Assembly: GCF_002749615.1 (NCBI RefSeq)
Contig: NZ_CP024201.1
Span: 3,639,001 to 3,703,000, forward strand
From: Caulobacter mirabilis
GTDB taxonomy: Bacteria; Pseudomonadota; Alphaproteobacteria; Caulobacterales; Caulobacteraceae
Direction of reading: 5' to 3'
Length of the DNA: 64,000 nucleotides
Part shown: piece after piece, positions 45,601 to 53,133 of the stretch
Numbering within the stretch: the first letter of the stretch is position 1
Layout of the letters: each line of letters begins with the position of its first letter
Made by a program: the position numbers and the translations under genes
Notes under the pieces: model-generated
The model's database searches: none
Told to the model about the DNA's origin: nothing
The model's input: only the letters and a program-made list of their open reading frames with translations

Positions 45601-46143
45601 CGCGCGGAGGACCGCCGTCGGATCGGCGGCGTTGACGAACGTCGTGTCGTTCAGGCCGGTTCCGCCAGCGAAGACGAAGCCCCCGGCGCTCATGGTCGCA
45701 CCCGGCGAAACGATCACCCCCTGCGGCGAGTAGAACCAGATATTGCCGCCGGTCGCCACGCCGACCTTGCCGGTGATGGCTCCGCCGTTGTCGATGCGGA
45801 TCTGGCTGGTCGTCTTGTTCAGAACGATGTCGCTGGCCGCGTCGAAGAGGAAGTCGATCGTGTCGCCGCTGCTGACGTGCAGGCTGGACCAGTTGATGAC
45901 CGTCCGGGGCGCGTTGAGGTCGACCTGCAGGGTGATGGCGTCAGGAAAGCTGATGAGCGGCTGCGACCCGCCAGGCGAGACCGTGATGTTCCCTGCTCCC
46001 GGTATGCCCGGCAGGGTGCCGGCGTGGCTCGGCTGGGCCAGCATCGCGGCCACGCCGCTGAGGGCCGAGGCCGCCAGCAGGCGGGTGCGACGCGCCGAAG
46101 CCTGGCGGAGAGCGATGGAGAAGATCGCGCTGGACGGGGTCAT
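39685..46143 (-). CDS. TpsA filamentous haemagglutinin-like adhesin with YDG and MBG domains
   Basis: A 2152-residue exoprotein. Signal peptide ~1-41 (LLAASALSGVAAMLAQPSHA). Residues ~42-170 are the TPS secretion domain (GNITVSPGG, VINWSSLHVSSGDTIDFLF, GGNIWFYSPQGVIVSPGATM). ~170-1700 are beta-helix repeats rich in Gly/Ala/Asp with a supra-repeat of ~207 residues marked by (S/A)ITAAN (near 643, 852, 1058 and 1404). Near the C-terminus are two tandem YDG domains (NDKTYDRTTVATGS, SNKIYDGSTTATGS) and an MBG-type domain (MFGEVDPALTYRVTVGSLVA). Secreted by the TpsB encoded 27 bases upstream. Function: surface adhesion or contact; no toxin C-terminus is seen. Confidence 0.88.
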   Translation of the reverse strand: MTPSSAIFSIALRQASARRTRLLAASALSGVAAMLAQPSHAGTLPGIPGAGNITVSPGGSQPLISFPDAITLQVDLNAPRTVINWSSLHVSSGDTIDFLFDAASDIVLNKTTSQIRIDNGGAITGKVGVATGGNIWFYSPQGVIVSPGATMSAGGFVFAGGTGLNDTTFVNAADPTAVLRAASSGLIRMTTVSTATSASINAAGDVVLSASSGALSVQTAYGATTSISTTSGSITASEVTATAGAATVTAGGPGATVTQITGATGVTVSSNNNSSVGLATTTTSGDILITSNGSASLTLGNSARDITLSAPQVFVSTLDAVRSVYVTGTTQAYVTNRIFAGDDIEITADGNVVAGGAYLKSTGLGAVGDAHILLRSTNGSVAANNTLLTQGTGAAAGDIVIEAATTASLGTAASTRDIKVTGPGGASLSNGAAARDILVTATGGTASVATANAGRNLTWTASDDLSLTGSYSAAGTATLISSSGALNQTAGAVTAGRLDATSATGVTLGAANRIDVVANLQGGLGDVVLNNAKALSITGDVSGRDVTIVTTADALSVGSLAQIQATSDLVLTGATGFTSTTGAGGLVSGADSVTVTATTGDASVASVTSGGPVLVQALAGGAALRQATLAGGGALSVTATGAATLGADSLAGISAGNTVSRTGGFGTIDVVSSGGDARVFLAGLDGGLTSVVANTATGTASIGVDSGFTVGTVGGHNVGLYADSGVVDAGAITVGGGDYTARAADWAGVALNPGGTIRNLSITDTAGGLVLTHALTATGNLTLEANDPLTSAFALIAGGDVEVTAAGDVDLASAAAGDDITIRSTGGRAVLRSADLTGAGAGRDLSIIAAGDAVLGDPDYSAITAANVFSRSGGGAGSARIKSAGGAAIAHLDASEAIDLLEGTSVDVTIVNGPGRFGTLTALSGDIYAEVLNGALTVGTVTASVGDVGLYDSGGDLTITGSVHGGGRVHIETDGLLDGTLASLVSSGGDLELFGKAVDLGRITAGGALDVVALDGSAMVRLAQAGQTVQVISLTGDATLRAAEAPDGIAVVADGKATFGADDKASITAANYAVNDASCACGPGPGGLQVISFNGDAVVNVDTTSNGIAVLGASIGGAATAVQKTGDLKIDELAGHNIAVEVMGGALETGSTVSSGGDYTITAQDFRGDALTPTLFFGGIGDVTITDTLGDLDLGASVIHAGRKLTIIAQDGAVVGLAQLDAGTGIGDGEISVTGQGVSLDAVTSDGKVSLDGGTGLVNVATRVTVAGDYSLAGGGFSAAALTPLGAKAGTWTLTDKVGDFDFTGTPLRYGGDILLTVIAGAAIGGDIASDTGDIRVAAQAGRLGALDAANGQVVATAATGGMTVASARASDLIQISAAAGGAGLGAAILEGVGTNSLRVQSSNGDVVLGAGTPGAITPANVIASAGAVTTVEARSSTGKVDINLDRTNVALTTVEGQGAVKVAVANGALTIGQLTAGAASQVHGGGDVRLVSAAVAGDLSVRSATGNLRFGDATPGRVIAVGGALSLEAAADIAQQGVLRADSLSVAAGTGVVLLGANRVNHLDAVTVGGGGFAFNDTVGFDIRGPITAAGQTVDLRSAGAIGQAAAGIVTSQRLTGSSVGGAGFGAPNQVVQLGDFTNTGGLFKLVNGRALAIDGTVRSTGSVALTSHGGMSFTTLGTVTADGAGDAVILASDGMFANGRGADAVAATNAGGRWLIYTQAVGSPTGSTAGNSFNGLAGKSFYGSAYDFGTETFALTPNAGNRFVYAYRPTLTVTPNSLVVTYNGGIPAVSATITGLVNGDAAADAWSGAPTVSGATSKNVGTYVLTAAAGSLASDLNYAFAYGTGTLRIDAKTITGLLDANDKTYDRTTVATGSIGLTGVVAGDDVSAAGTYAFADRNAGAGKTVTASGVTLSGADAGNYILSPVAAAQADIFKKVVTGVLTASNKIYDGSTTATGSIGLTGVIAGDVVSASGAYAFADRNAGAGKVVTVSGAALSGLDAGNYDLGPVAAALADILRRQVTVTADDRFKMFGEVDPALTYRVTVGSLVAGDAFSGGLVRGVGETPGDYGITRGTLGLSANYEVTFVGAVFTIDPLPMKEQDGSAILRSLIQSPDFTLDWDPEPHLKTQGTICPDEGCAPLAALVQHGVGQ

Positions 46144-46170
46144 GAGGACGCTCCGGGGAACTTCAACGGA

Positions 46171-47871
46171 TTAGAACAGGACGGCGGACAACGAGATCAG
46201 CACGCGCGAGGGCGGCGCCGCGCCGGCCCCGTAGGGATCATCGAACGGCTTGGCCCAGGCCAGGTCGACCGCGACGCGCGAGGTCAGCTGCGCCCGCAGG
46301 CCGACGCCGGCCGAACTGAGGCTGCGCTTGCCGGCGCCGATCCCGAGATTGGTCAGTTGGGCGCCGTCGTAGAAGGCGTAGGGCCGCCAGGCGCCGCGTC
46401 CGCCGAACAGCGGGAACGGAACGGTGGTGAACTCGACCGAGGCTGAAACCGCCCGGTCGCCGGACGCCGACGACGGGTCATAGCCGCGTCCGATCGTCAG
46501 GTTGCCGACTCCGTACTCCTCGTAGGACAGCAGGGGGTCGCTGGTATGCTGCCAGGCGAGGTTCAGCTTGCCGACCAGCGGACCGGCCAGACGTCCGCCG
46601 ATCTCGCCCTCGGCCCGCACCACGGTGGCGTCCGGCTTGGCCAGGAAGCGGGACGCGGCGGGGTCGCCGCGGCGGCTCGCGCCGAGGTCGCTGAGACCTT
46701 GCCTCACCTCCACGACGCCGGTCAGGGCCACCGAGTTGGCCGCCAGGCTCGCCGGGGCGTAGTGACCGTCCAGGCGCGCGAAGAACACCCGCAGATGATC
46801 CTCGGTCAGCGTGGCCATGCCGCCGCCGAACTCGACCTTCTGGTCGATCCAGTCCAGCCCCATGCCCATGTTGAGGTTGTGTCGGCGATGACGGACCAGC
46901 GGATAGGTCAGGCGGATGCTGCCGGCGAACGACTCGCCCTCGAGCTCCAGCGGCCCGAGGAAGTCGCCCGGCTTGGTCCAGCCCCAGGACCCCGACAGAT
47001 CGACCGTCAGGCCCTGGCCGCCCAGGTAGAACCGCTCGGCCGCCTGGATCACGCGCTGTTCGTCGCTGGACAGCGTGCCGTAGGCGAGGATGGAGGTCCG
47101 GTCCCCGAACGGCGTGAAGCCGTTGAGGTCGAGACGCGCCAGGGTCAGGTCGCGGCCGACGGTCTTCGAGCCGTGGTTCTGGGCCACGATCGAGCCGTCG
47201 ATCGCGTCGCGGGAGATGGCGATCTCGAGGTCGAGCGCGCCGTCCCCCGCCGCCGAGGGTCGCAGCGCCGACTGGATGCGGGCGCCCGGCACGTCGGACG
47301 CCAGCAGCAGGTAGCGCTGGGCGACGTTGAGGTCGAACGGCGCCAGACCGCGCAGGTTGTCGAGGAAGCGGGCGACCTGCTTCTGAGCCGGACCGGCGTC
47401 GCCGTGATAGTTGACCGAAGCGATCCGCGCCTCGACCACCGCCAGGGTCAGGCGCCCGCCCGTCACCTGCTGCTCGGGGATGACGACGCTGGCCAGCACC
47501 CCGCGCCGCAGATACAGGCTCGCGACCCGGTCGCGGATGTCGCAGATCACGCTCAGCGGGGCCTCGCGGCCCAGGAACTCGGCATAGGTCGACGCCAGGG
47601 CCTCGTCCGAGATCGCCAGACGGCCCGAGGTCACGCCCTGGAACGCCACCGACGTCAGCGTGACCTTGATGTCGCTGTCCCGGAAGGCGCAGGCTCCCGC
47701 CTCCACGCCCTTGAACAGCTCCCCCCGCGGCGCGGCGGCGATCGGCGCGGCGTTGGCCGGGTCCAGCTCCTGGCGCGACGGCAGCGCGACCTGGGCGGAC
47801 GCCGAACCAGCGACGAACAGGCTGACGCCGATACACGCCATCACGCCCGCGGCCCCGATGGCGCGAGACAT
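46171..47871 (-). CDS. TpsB outer membrane transporter (FhaC/ShlB family)
   Basis: A 566-residue Omp85-superfamily protein. Signal peptide (AAGVMACIGVSLFVAGSASA), two POTRA domains (~65-230: CDIRDRVASLYLRRGVLASV; GGRLTLAVVEARIASVNYHG), then a 16-strand barrel including the conserved loop motif YGVGNLTIGRGYDPSSASGD (VRGY-type motif at the tip of L6) and a C-terminal aromatic residue (ISLSAVLF). It translocates the adjacent TpsA protein. The frame is open up to 47991, but ATG 47871 gives the signal peptide directly. First gene of a two-gene operon. Confidence 0.92.
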   Translation of the reverse strand: MSRAIGAAGVMACIGVSLFVAGSASAQVALPSRQELDPANAAPIAAAPRGELFKGVEAGACAFRDSDIKVTLTSVAFQGVTSGRLAISDEALASTYAEFLGREAPLSVICDIRDRVASLYLRRGVLASVVIPEQQVTGGRLTLAVVEARIASVNYHGDAGPAQKQVARFLDNLRGLAPFDLNVAQRYLLLASDVPGARIQSALRPSAAGDGALDLEIAISRDAIDGSIVAQNHGSKTVGRDLTLARLDLNGFTPFGDRTSILAYGTLSSDEQRVIQAAERFYLGGQGLTVDLSGSWGWTKPGDFLGPLELEGESFAGSIRLTYPLVRHRRHNLNMGMGLDWIDQKVEFGGGMATLTEDHLRVFFARLDGHYAPASLAANSVALTGVVEVRQGLSDLGASRRGDPAASRFLAKPDATVVRAEGEIGGRLAGPLVGKLNLAWQHTSDPLLSYEEYGVGNLTIGRGYDPSSASGDRAVSASVEFTTVPFPLFGGRGAWRPYAFYDGAQLTNLGIGAGKRSLSSAGVGLRAQLTSRVAVDLAWAKPFDDPYGAGAAPPSRVLISLSAVLF

Positions 47872-48027
47872 CCTCAACAAGACCTGCAAGCCCGCCCCTC
47901 CGGCCGCGAGCCGGCCCCCCGGCTCATCCGTCACAATGACGCATGGCGGTTGTATATAACAGCGGTTCACGAATGGAAGACTTCGAAGCAATCGCCCCGC
48001 TCAACCGCGACCCGCCCGCCCAGACGC

Positions 48028-49203
48028 CTAGGCCGTGATGCTGATCGGCCTGTGTGTGAGGTAGCGGTCGACGGCGGCGTCATCCAGCTCCACGCCCCAG
48101 CCGGGTCCCGTCGGCACATGACCGAACCCGTCCTCGTAGACGATGCGATCCAGGATGAGGTCGTCCTCCAGCATGATGTGGCCCTGCAGCTCCGTCGCAT
48201 GACGGATGTCGCGCGCGCGGGCCGAGTGCATGTGCAGGACGATGGCGCTGCCGATCCCCGACGGCTGGTTGTGCAGGACGACGTCCAGGCCGCGCGCCGC
48301 CGCATAGTCGATCGCCTTCAGCGCGCGGCTCATGCCGCCCGGCCGCTCGGCGTTGAGGCCGAAGGTCCGCACCGCGCCCATCTCGGCAAGAGCATAGATG
48401 TCGCGCAGACCGAAGGCGCCCTCGTGGGCCATCAGCGGGATGCGGGTCTGGGACTGCAACCGGGCCATCCCGGCGAAGTCGTCGGCGCGGACGGGCTGTT
48501 CGGCGAAGTCGATCCCGTAGGGCGCGATCGCCTCGAGCGCCGCCAGGGCCTGGTTCGGCCCGTACGCCTGGTTGTAGTCGACCCGCAGCGCGACCTCCGG
48601 CCCGACCAGTTCGCGCATCGCCGCCATGATCGCCACGTCCTGGACGATCCCGTCGCCGAGCTTGCAGCGGAAGGCGCGGACCCCCATCGCCAAGCCTTGC
48701 CGGGCCAGAGCGCAGACGATCTCCACCGGCGCCAGCGGCAGCACCATGCACAGCGGGACCTTATCGATCTGACGTCCGCCGCAGAGGTCGTGCACAGGCC
48801 GTCCGATGCTGCGCGCGGCCAGGTCGTGCAGCGCCAGGTCGAGCACGCCCTTGGCCATCTCGTTGCGGGCCACGTTGTCGTCGAACCGGGCGTTGATGGC
48901 CTCGATGTCGAAGGCCGAACGGCCCAGGACGAAGCGCGCCAGGTGGTCGCGGATGAGGTCGGCCATCAGCATCGGCGAGACGCCGCTCTCGACCAGCCAG
49001 ACGAAGGCCTCGCCGATCCCGGAGACGCCGCCCTCGGTGGTCATCCGGCAGATCAGGAAGTCGCCGCCCAGCCAGTGGTCGTCGACGTTCAGGCTCATGG
49101 CCACCTTGCCGCTGCCCCCCTGCAACGCGGCGCGGACCTCCTCGCGGAACGGCACATGTAGCGGATACAGGTCGATGCGGACGATCGGGTCGCGCGTGCT
49201 CAT
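48028..49203 (-). CDS. Enolase superfamily enzyme (mandelate racemase/muconate cycloisomerase type)
   Basis: A 391-residue enzyme. N-terminal capping domain (DPIVRIDLYPLHVPFREEV) and TIM barrel with metal ligands in LRVDYNQAY (Asp), DFAEQPV (Glu) and LMAHEGAFG (Glu). The catalytic strand-2 motif reads FRCKLGD, i.e. RxK rather than the KxK of muconate-lactonising enzymes, and ALDLALHDLAA-type segment VLDLALHDLAARSIGRPVHD is family-typical. Abstracts an alpha-proton of a carboxylate substrate. Start ATG at 49203 overlaps the DUF2817 stop by 4 bases; a much longer open frame upstream is out of phase shadow of that gene. Substrate unknown. Confidence 0.88.
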   Translation of the reverse strand: MSTRDPIVRIDLYPLHVPFREEVRAALQGGSGKVAMSLNVDDHWLGGDFLICRMTTEGGVSGIGEAFVWLVESGVSPMLMADLIRDHLARFVLGRSAFDIEAINARFDDNVARNEMAKGVLDLALHDLAARSIGRPVHDLCGGRQIDKVPLCMVLPLAPVEIVCALARQGLAMGVRAFRCKLGDGIVQDVAIMAAMRELVGPEVALRVDYNQAYGPNQALAALEAIAPYGIDFAEQPVRADDFAGMARLQSQTRIPLMAHEGAFGLRDIYALAEMGAVRTFGLNAERPGGMSRALKAIDYAAARGLDVVLHNQPSGIGSAIVLHMHSARARDIRHATELQGHIMLEDDLILDRIVYEDGFGHVPTGPGWGVELDDAAVDRYLTHRPISITA

Positions 49204-50297
49204 CCGGTCAGCCTTTCCTCGAGATCGGCGGCGCCAAGGCCGGCCAGGGCCTGGGCGAAGACCTGACGGCCGCGCTCCAGGACGGCGGCGCGCCAGGTCG
49301 GATCGGTGGGGTAGAAGGCGCGCAGCAGCCGCGCCTTGATGTCCTGGCCCCGCTCGCCGGCGAGGTCGCCGTGATGGACCAGCCAGTTGTCCTCGATCAT
49401 AGCGCCGAGCACGACGTCGCCCGCTTCGGTGCCGTACTCGAGGGTCATGGGCACGACGCGGACGCCGGGCAGCCGCGTCTCCATCGCTTCGTTCATGTAG
49501 CCGCCGAGGATCGTGTCGGCGCGGGACAGCGGCCGCGGGGTCACGAACATCGGGCCGAACCAGTCGGCGGTCAGGGCTTTGTGCGGTTCGTCGTCGTTGG
49601 CCGCCATCATCAGCATGCCGACGCCGGACGCTCCGAGCCCGCTGTGCAGATCGATCTGGACCACGACGCGGCGATTGGCGAGCCGCCGCGCCCAGAGGGC
49701 CTCCACCGTCCGGCGCGACCAGACGGGCCCGGCGCCGCCGTACTGGATGCCGCGCGGAAAGGCGTACTGGCCGCCCGAAACGGCCTTCAGGAAGTTCAGA
49801 TAGTCCATCTCCGCACGCAGACGCTCCAGCTCGGCGGCGATGCCGGCCATCGCGCCGTCGGGCAGTTCGGCGGGATTCAGCAACGCGTCGATCGCGGCGT
49901 AGGCGTCGTTCTCCGGCGCGCCGCCCGTGAAGTCGACGAAGTTCCGGTTGAGGTCGACGTTGTCCTCGTTGACCCGCCGCAGATGTGAGAAGCCGTAAGG
50001 GTTGACGGCGTGGACCAGCATCAGGGCCGTGTCGGGCGGCAAGACCGGCGCGTCCTCGACCAGTTGCAGTTGCAGGGCCGAGCCGCAGAAACCCTCGACG
50101 CCGTGCGTGCCGCTGGAGATCGTCAGGACGCGGCTCGCCGCCTCCGGCCCGCGCCACAGGACGTCCATGTAGATCGGCTCGCCGTCCGCGCCCGCCACGG
50201 GATGGGCGACGGCCTCGTGGGTCCAGCCGCCGGCCGCCTGAGCCGCCGCCAGCAGGCGCGTCCGCGCCGCGCGGTAATCTTCCGAATAGCAGGTCAT
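49200..50297 (-). CDS. DUF2817 (M14-like zinc carboxypeptidase/amidase) family protein
   Basis: A 365-residue cytoplasmic protein of the DUF2817 family, related to M14 carboxypeptidases and succinylglutamate desuccinylase-like hydrolases. Zinc ligands: SSGTHGVEGFCGSALQ (His and Glu) and VVVQIDLHSGLG (His); the conserved RRVNEDNVDLNRNFVDF provides substrate-binding Arg/Asn. The glutamate general base is probably in MTLEYGTEAG. It hydrolyses an amide or peptide bond next to a carboxylate. It overlaps both neighbours by 4 bases, so amidohydrolase, M14-like hydrolase and enolase-type enzyme form one catabolic operon, presumably attacking one peptide-like compound in turn. Confidence 0.87.
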   Translation of the reverse strand: MTCYSEDYRAARTRLLAAAQAAGGWTHEAVAHPVAGADGEPIYMDVLWRGPEAASRVLTISSGTHGVEGFCGSALQLQLVEDAPVLPPDTALMLVHAVNPYGFSHLRRVNEDNVDLNRNFVDFTGGAPENDAYAAIDALLNPAELPDGAMAGIAAELERLRAEMDYLNFLKAVSGGQYAFPRGIQYGGAGPVWSRRTVEALWARRLANRRVVVQIDLHSGLGASGVGMLMMAANDDEPHKALTADWFGPMFVTPRPLSRADTILGGYMNEAMETRLPGVRVVPMTLEYGTEAGDVVLGAMIEDNWLVHHGDLAGERGQDIKARLLRAFYPTDPTWRAAVLERGRQVFAQALAGLGAADLEERLTG

Positions 50298-51916
50298 GCT
50301 CTTCCAGCCCGTTCGTCCGCCGACACGAAGGCGCCGGCGATCATCGTGCGCCGCACCCGGATCTCGCCGAGGCGGTCGGGCGGGACATCCAGGGGGCTGG
50401 CGCTCAGGACCACCAGGTCGGCGACCTTGCCGACTTCCAGCGTCCCCTTCTCGGCCTCCTCGAACTGGATGAAGGCCGCGTTTCGGGTGAACATCGCCAC
50501 CGCCTGCTCGGGCGTCACGCCCTGCTCCGGGTGGAAGCCGCCGCGATTGACCGCATAGTCGATGGCCGCGATCACGTCGGGATGCTCGATCGGCGCGTCC
50601 GACGAGCCGGCCAGCGGGATGCCCGCGGCGAGGAAGTTGCGGAACGGATAGACGTGCCGCGTCCGCTCCGACCCCAGTCGCGTCGGCAGCCAGTCCTTCT
50701 CCGAGCGGATGAACAGCGGCTGGGTGCAGATCTGCAGGCCGAGCCGGGCGATCCGCGCGATGAGGAAGGGATCGGCGATCGAGGCGTGCTCGATCCGGTG
50801 ACGATGGTCGTCCCTGGGATGCTCGGCCAGCAGCCGCTCAAACAGCCGCACGCAGTTGGCGATGCCCCGGTCGCCGATCGCATGGATGCAGATCTGGTAG
50901 CCGGCCAGATGCGCCGCCTCCATGCGCCGATAGATCTCGTCGTCCGGCAGGGTCATGTAGCCGTGCGTGCAGCTCTTGTCGGCGTAAGGCTCGCTCATGC
51001 AGGCCGTGCAGGAGCCGAACGTGCCGTCGGCGAAGATCTTGATCGCCCGCGCCCGGGTGCGGTTGGCGGGATCGTTCAACGGCGAGGCCGCCACCGCCCG
51101 GACGCCGTCCAGCGTCTTGCCGATGACGATGGCGTAGATGGATTGCGGCATCTGGTCCCGGATCATCTGGACGACCAGGCTTTCCATCCGCGCGGAGGCG
51201 CCGCCGGGCCCCTCCTCGTCGCTCTGCATCATCGCCCCGATCGAGGTGATGCCGCTCGCGGCCAGCGCCGCGAAGCACCGGCGGCCGGCCTCGAACATCC
51301 GCGCGGGGTCGGGGCCGGGCATGCCGGCCAGCGGCAGACCGGTCGCCCCTTCGTAAAAAATCCCGTCCAGCCGTCCGTCTCCGTCGCGGCCCAGCGTGCC
51401 GCCGGCCGGCGCTTCCGCGTCCTCGCCGATGTTCGCCGCGGCCAACGCCGCCGAGTTGACGATCACGGCATGGCCGTCACGCGTGTAGATCAGCGTCGGC
51501 CGCTCAGGGAACCAGGCGTCCAGCTTCGCCCGGTCCAGCCGCTCGGCCGAGGCCAGGCGCTTGGACTCGAACTGGACGCCGATGAGCCATTCCCCCTCGG
51601 TCAGCCGGGGCGCCAGGACCTCGAGCCGGGTCCGGACCTCCGCCAACGACGTCGCGCTCTCCAGGTCCGCGTTGGCGGCGAAGAACATCATCGGCAGCGG
51701 ATGAAGGTGAGCGTCGATGAAGCCCGGCAGGAGCGCCTCGCCTCCAAGGTCGATTTCCTGAAGCGCGCCGCCCGCCCGCCGCGCCTGGTCGCGGGCGTCG
51801 TCGAGCCCGCCGACGAAGGCGATGCGGTCGCCGGCGGTGAGCAGGGCCTCGGCGCGCGAGGCCCCGTCGGCCATCGTCAGGATCGGCCCGCCATGGAACA
51901 GGTAGGAGGTCGTCAC
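50294..51916 (-). CDS. Amidohydrolase family 3 protein (YtcJ-like)
   Basis: A 540-residue metal-dependent hydrolase: GGEALLPGFIDAHLHPLPM provides the HxH metal site, IKIFADGTFGSCTACMSEPY the bridging region, QICIHAIGDRGIANCV and HRIEHASIADPFLI the further histidines, and GSSDAPIEHPDVIAAID the catalytic aspartate. The C-terminal strand FEEAEKGTLEVGKVADLVVL completes the composite domain. It is first in a three-gene operon (overlapping starts/stops). A TetR gene lies just upstream in the same direction and a perfect palindrome sits 53 bases before the start. Substrate unknown. Confidence 0.9.
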   Translation of the reverse strand: MTTSYLFHGGPILTMADGASRAEALLTAGDRIAFVGGLDDARDQARRAGGALQEIDLGGEALLPGFIDAHLHPLPMMFFAANADLESATSLAEVRTRLEVLAPRLTEGEWLIGVQFESKRLASAERLDRAKLDAWFPERPTLIYTRDGHAVIVNSAALAAANIGEDAEAPAGGTLGRDGDGRLDGIFYEGATGLPLAGMPGPDPARMFEAGRRCFAALAASGITSIGAMMQSDEEGPGGASARMESLVVQMIRDQMPQSIYAIVIGKTLDGVRAVAASPLNDPANRTRARAIKIFADGTFGSCTACMSEPYADKSCTHGYMTLPDDEIYRRMEAAHLAGYQICIHAIGDRGIANCVRLFERLLAEHPRDDHRHRIEHASIADPFLIARIARLGLQICTQPLFIRSEKDWLPTRLGSERTRHVYPFRNFLAAGIPLAGSSDAPIEHPDVIAAIDYAVNRGGFHPEQGVTPEQAVAMFTRNAAFIQFEEAEKGTLEVGKVADLVVLSASPLDVPPDRLGEIRVRRTMIAGAFVSADERAGRA

Positions 51917-51969
51917 GACGGTCCGTCTCCCCGCGCGGCCTCGCCGCGGCCGCCTCGGACATCGCTATA

Positions 51970-51981
51970 TAGTAATTACTA
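51970..51981. promoter_or_regulatory. Perfect palindrome upstream of the amidohydrolase operon
   Basis: TAGTAATTACTA is a perfect 12-base palindrome in an AT-rich patch (51961-51990) between the TetR gene end and the amidohydrolase start; candidate operator for the TetR at 52024-52632 or for the second TetR at 54082. Confidence 0.5.
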
Positions 51982-52023
51982 AATTCGCAAGCGTTCGCCG
52001 ATCGATCCCGGGGCCAAATCCCG

Positions 52024-52632
52024 TCAGAAGAGGTCGAGCGCGCCGGCCAGAGCCTCAGCGGTGCGGTCCAGGACCTCCGCCTCGTTGGCGAAGCCGGTCT
52101 CGAACAGCATCTCGACGGCCGCGTATCCCAGGTGGAGAGCCAGTCCGGCGCGGACCATCAGCGCCGCCCGATCGCCATCGCCCGCCAGACCCTGCTCGGT
52201 GAAATAGTCGACCAGCAGGACGGCCATGCGCTCCTGGTGGCGCAGCCGGACGTCGCGCAATTCGGGAATCGCGCGCAGAGCGACCAGAAGCTCATAGCCG
52301 CCGGTGAAGGCCCGGCTCATCCGCAGGGACTCGCTCAGCATGTCGCGGCAGATGCCGCGCAGGTCGGACGGCGTCTGCACGCGGCGCCCGGTGTCGGTGC
52401 GAAGGGCCGCGCTCTGCGCGCTCAGCATCCGCTCGCCCAGCTCGCGCAGCAGCGCATGCTTGTTCGGGAAGTAGTGATAGAAGGTCGGCGGCGTAACGCT
52501 GGCCCGCGCCACGACGGCGTTCGAGTTGACGCCCTCGACGCCCGTCTCGGCCAGAAGCGCCTGCGCCGCCTCGACGAGGCGTTCGACGCCGCGGGTCTTC
52601 GCGCCGGGACGCTCATTCTGCTTCGAGCTCAT
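52024..52632 (-). CDS. TetR family transcription regulator
   Basis: A 202-residue TetR protein. DNA-binding domain at residues ~14-62: RLVEAAQALLAETGVEGVNS, NAVVARASVTPPTFYHYFPN, KHALLRELGERML. The C-terminal ligand domain is unassigned (AFTGGYELLVALRAIPELRD). It is transcribed toward the amidohydrolase-DUF2817-enolase operon and ends 108 bases before its start, with a palindrome between, so it is the best candidate for its control. Confidence 0.87.
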   Translation of the reverse strand: MSSKQNERPGAKTRGVERLVEAAQALLAETGVEGVNSNAVVARASVTPPTFYHYFPNKHALLRELGERMLSAQSAALRTDTGRRVQTPSDLRGICRDMLSESLRMSRAFTGGYELLVALRAIPELRDVRLRHQERMAVLLVDYFTEQGLAGDGDRAALMVRAGLALHLGYAAVEMLFETGFANEAEVLDRTAEALAGALDLF

Positions 52633-52672
52633 GCGCCGATCTACGGCGACCGCCCGGCGTTGGACAAACGAA

Positions 52673-52700
52673 AAGGGCCCGGGCCTTCGCCCGGACCCTT
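52673..52700 (-). terminator. Rho-independent terminator of the phyH-ridA unit
   Basis: On the minus strand a 12-bp stem with one mismatch (AAGGGTCCGGGC at 52700-52689, GCCCGGGCCCTT at 52684-52673) and 4-base loop is followed by TTCGTTTGTCC. It lies 6 bases after the RidA stop. Confidence 0.75.
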
Positions 52701-52705
52701 CCTTG

Positions 52706-53119
52706 TCACACCCCGCCGCAGCCCGCCACCGCGACGGCCCGCACCTCCACCCGGAACTCGGGCGCCGCCAGCTGGGTCACGCCGACCGCCGTCCAGGACG
52801 GATAGCGGTCGGGAAACCAGGCGTCCTTGACCTTGGCGAAGGCCGCCATCTCGCCTCGCAGGTCGGTGTGGAAGGTCATCAGCTCGACCACGTCCGCCAG
52901 GCTCGCCCCGGCCGCCTCGAGGACGGCCGCCAGCGCCTGGAAGGCGAGGGTCGCCTGCTCCTCCATGTCCTTGCCGGGCTTCATCGCCGCGTCGACGCCA
53001 ACCTGGCCGGAGACCCAGATCATGTCGCCCACGCGCGTGGCCGGGGCGAAGTGATAGGCGTCGTACATCGCCTGGGCGGCCGGCGGGATGACGGCCCGCC
53101 GACGGTTGTCCTGGACCAT
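52706..53119 (-). CDS. RidA family (YjgF/UK114) protein
   Basis: A 137-residue RidA-fold protein: DMIWVSGQVGVDAAMKPGKD, EEQATLAFQALAAVLEAAGA, SLADVVELMTFHTDLRGEM, and PSWTAVGVTQLAAPEFRVEVRAVA with the conserved E-x-R-x-x-A end. RidA proteins are trimers that hydrolyse reactive enamine/imine intermediates or act in related steps of catabolic pathways; the canonical arginine of true imine deaminases appears to be in FRVEVRAVA. Start at 53119, shortly after the PhyH stop at 53134; the two are one operon ended by a terminator at 52700. Confidence 0.88.
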   Translation of the reverse strand: MVQDNRRRAVIPPAAQAMYDAYHFAPATRVGDMIWVSGQVGVDAAMKPGKDMEEQATLAFQALAAVLEAAGASLADVVELMTFHTDLRGEMAAFAKVKDAWFPDRYPSWTAVGVTQLAAPEFRVEVRAVAVAGCGGV

Positions 53120-53133
53120 GGTCCGCCCTCCCC

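Noticed and set aside
49204..50157. Upstream extension of the enolase-family frame to 709 codons
   Set aside because: This part is out of frame with the DUF2817 gene, which has zinc-site motifs; the true start is the overlapping ATG at 49203.
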